Assembly: GCA_910584215.1 (NCBI GenBank)
Contig: CAJTYI010000021.1
Coordinates: forward strand, 1 to 36,872
Length of the DNA: 36,872 bases
Source of the DNA: an uncultured Roseburia sp.
Lineage (GTDB): Bacteria > Bacillota > Clostridia > Lachnospirales > Lachnospiraceae
Reading direction: 5' to 3'
Of this stretch, positions 24,987 through 31,803 are shown one piece after another; position 1 is the stretch's first letter, and each line of letters begins with the position of its first letter. The position numbers were made by a program, and so were the translations under genes. Below the pieces are notes generated by a model. The model ran no database searches and was not told where the DNA came from. It worked only from the letters and a program-made list of their open reading frames with translations.

Positions 24987-26213
24987 TTGTTAGAGATTAT
25001 GAATACAGAAATGGAGGCCGCTGCAAAGATTATCGTGATCGGCGTGGGCGGTGCCGGCAATAATGCTGTAAATAGAATGGTAGAGGAAGGTATCGGTGGC
25101 GTTGAGTTTATCGGTGTGAATACGGATAAGCAGGCACTGGCACTTTGCAAGGCTCCTACGCTGATTCAGATCGGAGAGAAGCTTACCAAGGGACTCGGCG
25201 CCGGTGCGCAGCCCGAGGTTGGGCAGAAAGCGGCCGAGGAGAATATTGAGGAGCTGACCGCTGCCGTGCAGGGTTCCGACATGGTTTTTGTCACCTGCGG
25301 TATGGGAGGCGGCACAGGTACCGGAGCCGCGCCTGTCGTGGCAAAGATCGCCAAGGAGCAGGGGATTTTGACAGTCGGCGTTGTGACGAAGCCTTTTGTA
25401 TTTGAGGCAAAGCAGCGCATGGTCAATGCACTGTCCGGCATTGATCGCTTGAAAGAGAACGTGGACACTTTGATTGTAATTCCAAATGACAAGCTGCTTG
25501 AGATTGTGGACAGGCGCACCAAGATGTCCGACGCCCTGAAAAAGGCGGATGAAGTGTTGCAGCAGGCGGTACAGGGGATCACCGATCTCATCAATCAGCC
25601 GGCGCTCATCAATCTTGACTTTGCGGATGTCTGTACGGTTATGCGCGATAAAGGACTGGCTCATATCGGTATCGGCAACGCCAAAGGAGACGATAAGGCC
25701 AACGAGGCAGTGCGTATGGCGGTTGCCAGCCCGCTGCTTGAGACGGCGATCGACGGCGCGACGCATGTGATTGTCAATCTGTCCGGTAATCTGACCCTGG
25801 CGGATGTCGCGGATGCCACTACATATGTACAGGAACTGATCGGTGAGGAGGCGAATGTCATCTTAGGCGCCAAGGAAGATCCCTCGATGGATGATGAGGT
25901 TGTAGTTACCGTTATAGCCACAGGCCTAGAAATCCCTGCCCAGCAGCGGATGGGACAGAGAGGGATAAATGGCTCTTCTATGGCGCGTCCTATGGGAATG
26001 GGGGCTGTGCGCCAGCCGGTCAATAATAACCCTTATGGGGTGCCCAATTCCTACGGTGCAGGCACGCAGTCCACGAGGACGGCGCAGGCTCAGACACCGG
26101 TACATACGCCGACTTTTTCCACAGAGGGGATACAAAAACCGCGTCCGGTGCAGAGCAGTGTACCGTCGATGGATATAAAGATTCCGGATTTTTTGAAAAA
26201 TACCAGAAGATAG
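24987..26213 (+). CDS. ftsZ: Cell division protein FtsZ
   Basis: FtsZ is the tubulin-like GTPase that forms the division ring. The 408-residue protein has IIVIGVGGAGNNAVNRM, the tubulin signature GGGTGTGAAP (about 102-111), the T7 loop region INLDFADV (about 205-212), a disordered linker (about 310-390) and the conserved C-terminal peptide MDIKIPDFLKNTRR that binds FtsA, SepF or EzrA-type partners. TTG 24987 with AAGGAGGAG five bases upstream is the likely start; an in-frame ATG at 24963 has no such site. ftsA is absent, as is usual in many Clostridia. A strong terminator follows. Confidence 0.98.
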   Translation: MLEIMNTEMEAAAKIIVIGVGGAGNNAVNRMVEEGIGGVEFIGVNTDKQALALCKAPTLIQIGEKLTKGLGAGAQPEVGQKAAEENIEELTAAVQGSDMVFVTCGMGGGTGTGAAPVVAKIAKEQGILTVGVVTKPFVFEAKQRMVNALSGIDRLKENVDTLIVIPNDKLLEIVDRRTKMSDALKKADEVLQQAVQGITDLINQPALINLDFADVCTVMRDKGLAHIGIGNAKGDDKANEAVRMAVASPLLETAIDGATHVIVNLSGNLTLADVADATTYVQELIGEEANVILGAKEDPSMDDEVVVTVIATGLEIPAQQRMGQRGINGSSMARPMGMGAVRQPVNNNPYGVPNSYGAGTQSTRTAQAQTPVHTPTFSTEGIQKPRPVQSSVPSMDIKIPDFLKNTRR

Positions 26214-26230
26214 TGTGAGAGGTTTCACGC

Positions 26231-26280
26231 AAAAAATGCCTGAGAATTGTGATTTCATACACAGTTCTCAGGCGTTTTTT
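26231..26280 (+). terminator. Intrinsic terminator of ftsZ
   Basis: GCCTGAGAATTGTG (26238-26251) pairs with CACAGTTCTCAGGC (26260-26273) with one G-U, followed by a T run. An A run precedes the left arm, so it may work in both directions. Confidence 0.92.
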
Positions 26281-26341
26281 GTGCAAATCATCCCGCAAAA
26301 TGCGAGAGAATCTGTCTTTTGTGCTGTCGGCTGTGCTAAAT

Positions 26342-26417
26342 TGTCGAAAGAGTCGGATAAGATCGGAATATTCATCCGTCTATTGCGACAGGATATGTAG
26401 CCGTGATTCTCTATAAT
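26342..26417 (+). promoter_or_regulatory. Spo0A-type spoIIG promoter
   Basis: TGTCGAA at 26342-26348 is an exact 0A box. A second site on the minus strand, TGTCGCA (26384-26390), differs at one position and overlaps a TTGCGA -35-like element at 26383-26388. TATAAT is at 26412-26417, giving an abnormally long 23-base spacer. The B. subtilis spoIIG promoter likewise has a long (22-base) spacer with 0A boxes over its -35. Confidence 0.7.
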
Positions 26418-26494
26418 GGACATATCGTGTAACCGTTATGGTATCTGTGCGGTTGCCATCTAGTAACTGGCAAAGGGACCAGAGGAAAGCCGAG

Positions 26495-27295
26495 GTGAGG
26501 AGTATTTATGTTTTTTATGCGGATGTCTTTCTGCTGCAAAACCTGATTATGGATTTTCTGGCGCTTTGGGGAACAAATTATTATCTGCGCCGGAAAAAAA
26601 GTATGGGACGTCTGCTCCTGGCGGCATTTTTTTCCTCGGCTGCCGGAGTGGTACTTTTTTTGTGGATTAAGAATTGGCCGCTTTACTGTCTGACAACCCA
26701 TTTTCTTTTGAATACGGCTATGGTAGCGGCGGTTTTTGGTGTCGGCAGCTTTCGCTGTTTTCTGGAAAATTGGTGGACGGCGTATCTGATTGTCTTATTG
26801 ACCGGAGGCATGATGCAGTGGGTTAGAGATTGGTCGATTCTGCGGGGAACATTTGTTGTTCCGGCGCTTCTTACTGCCGGGGGATTGTTTTTTTTGCTCC
26901 GATACATCAAGGGACGCAAAATCCGCGGAAATCACATATATGCGGTAAAACTGGTGCAGGGGGAACGGTATGTGGAGATGATGGCTTACTGGGACAGCGG
27001 CAATCAGCTGCGCGATCCGTACAACGGTAAATATGTGAATATACTGGACAAAAAATATGCGAGAGAGCTGTTTGGCGAGGAGGCATTGTATCGCTATGTG
27101 CCTTACTGTTCGCTGGGACAGACGAATGGTATGATAAAGGTTGCCACGGTAGATGAACTGATGATATTTGATGAACATAAAGTGGTACATGTCGAACACG
27201 CGGCGGTTGGCGTGGCGGCGGAAGAGTTATTTTTGGATAGAGAGTACGGGATGATACTTCCGGCGGCACTGCTGCCGGCCGAGAATTCTTTTTAA
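26495..27295 (+). CDS. spoIIGA: Sigma-E processing peptidase SpoIIGA
   Basis: SpoIIGA is the membrane aspartic protease that removes the pro-sequence of sigma-E in the mother cell. The protein (266 residues) has five N-terminal membrane segments, starting YADVFLLQNLIMDFLALWGT, and a C-terminal protease domain with the catalytic motif WDSGNQLRDP (about residue 167). Dimerisation is expected, with one Asp per subunit. The frame extends upstream to 26438, but GTG 26495 behind AGAGGAAAG (26481-26489) gives the family N-terminus. It is 25 bases from sigE and is probably expressed from the Spo0A-type promoter. Confidence 0.95.
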   Translation: MRSIYVFYADVFLLQNLIMDFLALWGTNYYLRRKKSMGRLLLAAFFSSAAGVVLFLWIKNWPLYCLTTHFLLNTAMVAAVFGVGSFRCFLENWWTAYLIVLLTGGMMQWVRDWSILRGTFVVPALLTAGGLFFLLRYIKGRKIRGNHIYAVKLVQGERYVEMMAYWDSGNQLRDPYNGKYVNILDKKYARELFGEEALYRYVPYCSLGQTNGMIKVATVDELMIFDEHKVVHVEHAAVGVAAEELFLDREYGMILPAALLPAENSF

Positions 27296-27320
27296 TGAAA
27301 AACAGGGATGGGAGTTAATT

Positions 27321-28058
27321 ATGTACATAAAATTGATCATACCACAGTATAAGATAAAACGGCTGTTTTTGGGCATCAAGCGCATGATAAAAAAGGAGGA
27401 TGAAGTACATTACATCGGAGGGGCGGAGATTCTGCCGCCGCCCTTAAATGCCTCGGAGGAGGCAAAATGCTTAAACGAGCTGTCCGGCGAGGGGGCACAG
27501 GAGGCAAAAAAGACGCTGATCGAGCACAACCTGCGCCTCGTGGTCTATATCGCTAAGAAGTTTGACAATACGGGCGTGGGAGTAGAAGATCTGATCTCGA
27601 TTGGGACGATCGGGCTTATCAAGTCGATCAACACCTTTAACCCGAGTAAGAATATCAAGCTTGCGACCTACGCGTCCCGCTGCATCGAAAATGAAATCCT
27701 CATGTATCTGCGGCGCACCAGCAAAACGAAGATGGAAGTCTCCATCGACGAGCCGTTGAACGTAGACTGGGACGGCAATGAGCTTCTCTTATCGGATATT
27801 TTGGGCACGGAGGAGGATATTATTTATCACGATATGGAGACAGACGCGGAGCGCAAACTGCTTCGCCACGCGATTGATACGCTCTCCGGAAGAGAACGTA
27901 TGATCATAGAGCTGCGTTTTGGTTTAAATTCCCTGAACGGCGAAGAGAAGACGCAAAAGGAGGTTGCGGATATGCTGGGAATCTCGCAATCCTATATTTC
28001 ACGCTTGGAAAAGCGCATCATGCTGCGACTCAAAAAGGAGATTGTCAAGTACGAATAA
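27321..28058 (+). CDS. sigE: RNA polymerase sporulation sigma factor sigma-E (pro-form)
   Basis: Sigma-E directs early mother-cell transcription. The 245-residue protein starts with a basic amphipathic pro-sequence (about 1-28) and the EVHYIGGAEILPPPL junction where processing occurs, then region 2 (NLRLVVYIAKKFDNTGVGVE, DLISIGTIGLIKSINTFNPS), the ASRCIENEILMYLRR segment and region 4 with a helix-turn-helix (VADMLGISQSYISRLEKR). It lies directly after spoIIGA, its activator. GGGAG precedes ATG 27321. sigG, which normally follows, is instead inverted about 1.7 kb downstream. Confidence 0.98.
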   Translation: MYIKLIIPQYKIKRLFLGIKRMIKKEDEVHYIGGAEILPPPLNASEEAKCLNELSGEGAQEAKKTLIEHNLRLVVYIAKKFDNTGVGVEDLISIGTIGLIKSINTFNPSKNIKLATYASRCIENEILMYLRRTSKTKMEVSIDEPLNVDWDGNELLLSDILGTEEDIIYHDMETDAERKLLRHAIDTLSGRERMIIELRFGLNSLNGEEKTQKEVADMLGISQSYISRLEKRIMLRLKKEIVKYE

Positions 28059-28082
28059 GGCGGGGCATTTGACAAAAAATGA

Positions 28083-28118
28083 TTGTATCATGACCTCAAA
28101 GATAGTATAATTATACTA
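28083..28118 (+). promoter_or_regulatory. Promoter with a palindrome over its -10, upstream of the beta-CASP gene
   Basis: TTGTAT (28083-28088) and TATAAT (28106-28111) are 17 bases apart. The -10 is embedded in a perfect 16-bp palindrome, TAGTATAATTATACTA (28103-28118), which would suit a dimeric repressor. Confidence 0.6.
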
Positions 28119-28142
28119 TACTAATTGCGAGGGGGGATACAT

Positions 28143-29759
28143 ATGATACTGGAGTTTTTAGGGGCAGCTCATGAGGTTACGGGCAGTTGTCATTACCTTT
28201 CGTTTGGGGATCACAATATCCTTGTAGATTGTGGTATGGAGCAGGGGCCGGATTTGTATGTGAATCAGGAGATTCCGGTGAATGCGTCAGAGATTGATTA
28301 TGTTTTTGTGACGCATGCGCATATTGATCATTCCGGTCTATTGCCGTTATTGTATAATCATGGTTTTCGCGGCCAGGTGTTTGCCACCAACGCGACCTGT
28401 CAGCTCTGCGGCATTATGTTAAAGGACAGCGCGCATATCCAGATGTTTGAAGCAGAGTGGAAGAACCGCAAGGCAAAGCGCTCCGGCGGAGAGGAAGTCG
28501 TGCCGCTTTACGATATGAATGATGCGCTCGGGGTTTTACAGCATTTTGTACCCTGCGATTACCACCATATCATAGAGGTGTGCGAGGGGTTAAAGGTCCG
28601 CTTTGTCGACGCCGGGCATTTGCTTGGTTCAGCCTGCATCGAGATCTGGGTATCGGAGGAAGCGGACGGCAGGATGCAGGAGCGAAAGATCGTATTTTCC
28701 GGCGACCTTGGGCCGGGGAATCGGCCGCTGATTAAAAATCCCGAATATATCAAAGAAGCAGACTATGTGGTGATGGAATCGACCTACGGTGACAGGGAGC
28801 ATGCCGCGCCGCCCGATTTCGCGGTTGCGCTGCTTAAGGTCATAAGAGACACGTTTGCGCGCGGCGGCAATGTTGTGATTCCGGCATTTTCGGTGGGCCG
28901 CACACAGGAGATTCTTTTTTTTATCCGGCGTATCAAGACGGAGCAGATGGCGCCGGAGCTCGGCAACTTTGAGGTTTATGTGGACAGTCCGCTCGCCGTG
29001 GAGGCGACGAGCATCTTTAATAAAAACGTTTTGGAGTGCTTTAACGAGAAAGCTGTGGGACTGGTACACGAGGGTATCAACCCGATTGGCTTTTCGGGGC
29101 TTCGCATGGCGATTACCAGCGACGAGTCCAAGATGATCAATTTTGACGAACAGCCAAAGGTGATCATCTCGGCCTCCGGCATGTGTGAGGCGGGGCGTAT
29201 CCGCCACCATTTAAAACACAATCTCTGGCGCAAGGATTCGACAGTTATTTTCGTCGGCTATCAGGTGCCCGGAACACTCGGTCACGCCCTTTTAAACGGG
29301 TCAAAGCAGGTGCGCCTGTTCGGCGAGACGATTGAGGTAAAAGCCAAGATTGAAAATCTGCCGGGAATCAGCGGCCATGCGGATGTCAATCAACTGATGC
29401 GCTGGGTTGGCGCCATTACCGATAAGAAGCCAAGCAAAGTTTTTGTTGTCCATGGGGAGGACAAAGTGACGGAGGAGTTTGCGGCGCATATCCGCGCTTG
29501 TTTAGGACTGGAGAGCGACGCGCCCTACAGCGGCGATGCGTATGACCTGCTGACCGGGGAGAAAGTGCGGGAAGGCTCCAGACTTCGAGCGGAGAAGAAA
29601 GAAAAGGCTTCCCGTGCGGCCGGAGGTATTTTTGCAAGGCTGCTGGCTGCCGGCGGGCGTCTGATGACGATTATCAAACGGTGCGAGGGTATGCCCAACA
29701 AAGAGCTGGGACGCTTTGCAGATCAGGTGAATGAACTCTGCAATAAGTGGGAGCGTTAA
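28143..29759 (+). CDS. MBL-fold beta-CASP RNA metallohydrolase
   Basis: The 538-residue protein has the metallo-beta-lactamase core with the zinc motif THAHIDHSGLLP (about 55-66), DAGHLLGSACIEI and FSGDLGPGNRPLI, and the beta-CASP insertion (PAFSVGRTQEILFFIRRIKT; VDSPLAVEATSIF; SASGMCEAGRIRHHLK). The last motif, HADVNQLMRW, follows SG. This is the CPSF73/YSH1-like prokaryotic family, predicted endo- or exoribonucleases; it is distinct from RNase J. ATG 28143 has a GGGGGG site. It has its own promoter and converges on sigG with a 23-base gap. The RNA target is unknown. Confidence 0.92.
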   Translation: MILEFLGAAHEVTGSCHYLSFGDHNILVDCGMEQGPDLYVNQEIPVNASEIDYVFVTHAHIDHSGLLPLLYNHGFRGQVFATNATCQLCGIMLKDSAHIQMFEAEWKNRKAKRSGGEEVVPLYDMNDALGVLQHFVPCDYHHIIEVCEGLKVRFVDAGHLLGSACIEIWVSEEADGRMQERKIVFSGDLGPGNRPLIKNPEYIKEADYVVMESTYGDREHAAPPDFAVALLKVIRDTFARGGNVVIPAFSVGRTQEILFFIRRIKTEQMAPELGNFEVYVDSPLAVEATSIFNKNVLECFNEKAVGLVHEGINPIGFSGLRMAITSDESKMINFDEQPKVIISASGMCEAGRIRHHLKHNLWRKDSTVIFVGYQVPGTLGHALLNGSKQVRLFGETIEVKAKIENLPGISGHADVNQLMRWVGAITDKKPSKVFVVHGEDKVTEEFAAHIRACLGLESDAPYSGDAYDLLTGEKVREGSRLRAEKKEKASRAAGGIFARLLAAGGRLMTIIKRCEGMPNKELGRFADQVNELCNKWER

Positions 29760-29782
29760 TTTACGGACGCTTACTTGCGGTA

Positions 29783-30562
29783 TCAGAGAGACAGATAGTG
29801 GCGGATTGACTTTAAGGCTGACTTTTCGAGGCGGCTCACCTGGGCTTGGGAGATATGGATTTCCTCAGCGACTTCCATCTGGGTCTTGCCCTCGAAAAAG
29901 CGCAGCTTAATGATATAGTTTTCCCGTTCGTTTAAGCGGTCTAAGGCATCGTTCAATGAGAGCTCTTCGACCCAGTGCTCCTCGTGGTTCTTTTTGTCAC
30001 TGATTTGATCCATGACATAGAGCGTATCTCCGCCGTCATTGTATACGGGATCGTAGAGGCTGACCGGGCTTTGGATGGCATCTAAGGCAAATATGATTTC
30101 CTCCGGTGTGAGGTCGGCAGCTTTTGCGATTTCTTCAATAGTGGGTTCTTTCAGACTGGTTTTGGACAGCATTTCGCGGGTGTGGATTGCCTTGTAGGCA
30201 GTGTCGCGCAGAGAACGGCTGACACGGATGGAGTTATTGTCGCGGAGGTAACGGCGGATTTCTCCGATAATCATAGGTACGGCGTAGGTGGAGAACTTTA
30301 CGCCTATGGTGGGGTCAAAGTTATCGATGGATTTGATGAGTCCGATACAGCCGATCTGGAAGAGGTCATCGACATTTTCATGGTTCCCGGAGAAGCGCTT
30401 GATGACGCTTAATACCAGACGGAGATTGCCTTTGATATAGCGTTCCCGGGCTTCCAGATCCCCCTGCTTGATGCGTGCAAAAAGAGCGGCTTTTTCCTCT
30501 TCTTTTAAAATCGGAAGCTTTGCAGTATTTACACCACATATTTCTACTTTATATGAAGCCAT
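29783..30562 (-). CDS. sigG: RNA polymerase sporulation sigma factor sigma-G
   Basis: Sigma-G directs late forespore transcription. The 259-residue protein starts MASYKVEICGVNTAKLPILK, a diagnostic SigG N-terminus, followed by region 2 (NLRLVLSVIKRFSGNHENVD, DLFQIGCIGLIKSIDNFDPT), the STYAVPMIIGEIRRYLRDNN segment, region 3 and a region 4 helix-turn-helix (VAEEIHISQAQVSRLEKSAL). ATG 30562 is preceded by a GAGGGAT site; four more codons are open upstream. It has no pro-sequence. It lies on the strand opposite sigE and is separated from it by the beta-CASP gene, unlike the usual spoIIGA-sigE-sigG string. A candidate sigma-F/G promoter is at 30585-30615. Confidence 0.97.
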   Translation of the reverse strand: MASYKVEICGVNTAKLPILKEEEKAALFARIKQGDLEARERYIKGNLRLVLSVIKRFSGNHENVDDLFQIGCIGLIKSIDNFDPTIGVKFSTYAVPMIIGEIRRYLRDNNSIRVSRSLRDTAYKAIHTREMLSKTSLKEPTIEEIAKAADLTPEEIIFALDAIQSPVSLYDPVYNDGGDTLYVMDQISDKKNHEEHWVEELSLNDALDRLNERENYIIKLRFFEGKTQMEVAEEIHISQAQVSRLEKSALKSIRHYLSL

Positions 30563-30584
30563 AATATCCCTCACTTTCTAACAG

Positions 30585-30615
30585 TAAGGATGCTTCATTT
30601 TTATAAAATTTATTC
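30585..30615 (-). promoter_or_regulatory. Candidate sigma-F/sigma-G promoter of sigG
   Basis: Read on the minus strand, GAATA (30615-30611) is followed after 18 bases by CATCCTTA (from 30592). This resembles the GnATA / CATnnTA consensus of forespore sigma factors, with one mismatch in the -10. It fits the known sigma-F start and sigma-G autoregulation of sigG. Confidence 0.4.
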
Positions 30616-30653
30616 AGGTTTGAGTGAAACTTGTACGGAGGTCAGCGACAAAT

Positions 30654-30947
30654 ATGAAAGACATTATCGATAAAAGAAATGAAAGAGAGCAGATGGGGCG
30701 CAGTATCATCAAAAGCTGGAATGTCAATTATGTGCCCGCCCCGCCGCAGCCTGTCAAACCCAAAGAGGAGCCGGCTCCTGCAGAGCAGGCCGATGCGCAG
30801 CATTATAACGAGAAAACAGGTTCTTATTCCGGACTCTACGGGAGGGGTGAGGTCGATGAAGTGGACCGCAGACAGATTGAGGCGATTTTACATGAAAAGT
30901 CGGAGGCTCTTTTAGATCTCATAGAGAACGAGAACGATAGTCAATAA
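30654..30947 (+). CDS. Small hypothetical protein
   Basis: I do not recognise this 97-residue protein. It starts MKDIIDKRNEREQMGRSIIK, has a Pro/Glu-rich middle (VNYVPAPPQPVKPKEEPAPA), a SYSGLYGRGEVDEVDRRQIE segment and a helical acidic C-terminus (ILHEKSEALLDLIENEN). No membrane segment or signal is visible. GGAGGT at 30637-30642 is 11 bases from ATG 30654. It is divergent from sigG, sharing the control region, and is followed by an intrinsic terminator at 30979. A sporulation link is possible from position only. Confidence 0.65.
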   Translation: MKDIIDKRNEREQMGRSIIKSWNVNYVPAPPQPVKPKEEPAPAEQADAQHYNEKTGSYSGLYGRGEVDEVDRRQIEAILHEKSEALLDLIENENDSQ

Positions 30948-30978
30948 GGGGATAAACGAAAGAATATCAGGTTCGTAG

Positions 30979-31009
30979 CAGTCAGGCGGATGTCGTCTGG
31001 CTGTTTTTT
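30979..31009 (+). terminator. Intrinsic terminator of the small hypothetical gene
   Basis: CAGTCAGGCG (30979-30988) pairs with CGTCTGGCTG (30994-31003) over ten positions including two G-U pairs, with a five-base loop. TTTTTT follows at 31004-31009. Confidence 0.85.
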
Positions 31010-31023
31010 ACTTTATAGGAAAT

Positions 31024-31142
31024 TGCGTCGTCAGACGCATCAATTCTCAAGTTGCAAAGCAACTTGCAAAGAATCACGGAGTGATTCTTTTTTATGCGCA
31101 GGGGTGCGAAGTGAAAATAGCTGCTGTTGCAGCACGCACCCC
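31024..31142. repeat. Array of consecutive hairpins
   Basis: Four perfect hairpins follow one another: TGCGTC/GACGCA (31024-31029/31034-31039); CAAGTTGC/GCAACTTG (31048-31055/31059-31066); AAAGAATCAC/GTGATTCTTT (31068-31077/31081-31090), with a T tract; and GGGGTGCG/CGCACCCC (31101-31108/31135-31142), enclosing GCTGC/GCAGC. With the flanking terminators this makes six hairpins in about 205 bases. No coding sequence, clear target duplication or terminal repeats were found. It could be a structured RNA, a terminator cluster or a composite of palindromic repeats. Confidence 0.75.
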
Positions 31143-31148
31143 GCGAAG

Positions 31149-31183
31149 CGAGTAGGGAAGAAATCTCCCCTACTCGATTTTTT
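31149..31183 (+). terminator. Strong intrinsic terminator before the sigma-factor gene
   Basis: CGAGTAGGG (31149-31157) pairs with CCCTACTCG (31068 plus 100: 31168-31176), followed by A and six T. It isolates the sigma/ABC cassette from upstream transcription, or terminates a short leader RNA. Confidence 0.85.
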
Positions 31184-31254
31184 AAAAAAATGTGACGAAT
31201 TTGCGCACATGTAAGGTTCCCAAACGTTAAACATAGTAGAAGGGAGGTTTCCGG

Positions 31255-31695
31255 ATGAAAGTGGATATCGCAGAGCAGTACGATAAGATCTACCGCTATT
31301 GCTATTTTAAACTGCATAATGCGCATTTGGCAGAGGATATCACACAGGAGACGTTTCTTCGCTTTTTGGAGTGGGATGGTTACAGGGAAGCCGGGAAACC
31401 GCTGGCATTTTTGTATACGGTCGCACGCAATCTATGCATAGACGAATACCGGAAAAAGCCGTTGGAAGAGTTGCCGGATGAACTCGAGGCGGAGGATTTT
31501 TCAGAACAGGCCCTGCGGCGCGTTTGCGTGCAGCAGACATTGGCGGAGCTGCCAAAGGAGGAACAGGAGCTGATGCTGCTTGCCTATGTCAATGAGGTGC
31601 CAAAACAGATTTTGGCTGATATGTTGGGTGTTTCGCGCTATCAGCTGTACCGCAGATTGAAAGAAGTGCGGGAAAAATGTGAGAAAAAATTGTGA
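31255..31695 (+). CDS. ECF-like RNA polymerase sigma factor
   Basis: The 146-residue protein has sigma region 2 (YDKIYRYCYFKLHNAHLAED, ITQETFLRFLEW; about 9-40, with FLYTVARNLCIDEYRKK as the -10 recognition and core-binding part) and region 4 (LAELPKEEQELMLLAYVNEV, then a helix-turn-helix LADMLGVSRYQLYRRLKEV; about 95-140). This is a minimal group 4 sigma factor. The ribosome binding site is GGGAGG at 31242-31247. It heads a cassette with a six-TM protein and an ABC transporter, so it probably responds to an envelope or peptide signal. No promoter could be placed confidently in the 70-base gap after the terminator, although TGTGACG at 31191 is a candidate ECF-type -35. Confidence 0.88.
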   Translation: MKVDIAEQYDKIYRYCYFKLHNAHLAEDITQETFLRFLEWDGYREAGKPLAFLYTVARNLCIDEYRKKPLEELPDELEAEDFSEQALRRVCVQQTLAELPKEEQELMLLAYVNEVPKQILADMLGVSRYQLYRRLKEVREKCEKKL

Positions 31696-31723
31696 CTGTC
31701 CAACCGTTGAGCTGCCACACAAA

Positions 31724-31802
31724 TTGCGATTGCCTGGGATAGTGTCAAGAGAGGAGGAGCGGCTTGCGATTGCCTGAAAGAGTGTTAAGAGAGGAGGAGC
31801 GG
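31724..31802. repeat. 40-bp tandem duplication carrying the ribosome binding site
   Basis: TTGCGATTGCCTG begins copies at 31724 and 31764, and GAGAGGAGGAGCGG closes each. The Shine-Dalgarno GGAGGAG is thus present twice, each followed by a TTG. The second copy serves the next gene, while the first would start an 18-codon frame in another phase. Confidence 0.88.
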
Positions 31803-31803
31803 A

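Noticed and set aside
24990..25766. 258-codon open frame on the minus strand inside ftsZ
   Set aside because: It is antisense to a highly conserved gene, has no ribosome binding site and reads as low-quality protein rich in His, Cys and Arg.
28629..29210. 193-codon open frame on the minus strand inside the beta-CASP gene
   Set aside because: It is a shadow of the conserved plus-strand gene; no start signal and no family resemblance.
31010..31190. MITE with target duplication in the hairpin array
   Set aside because: I looked for terminal inverted repeats and flanking direct repeats comparable with the mraZ-leader element and found none.
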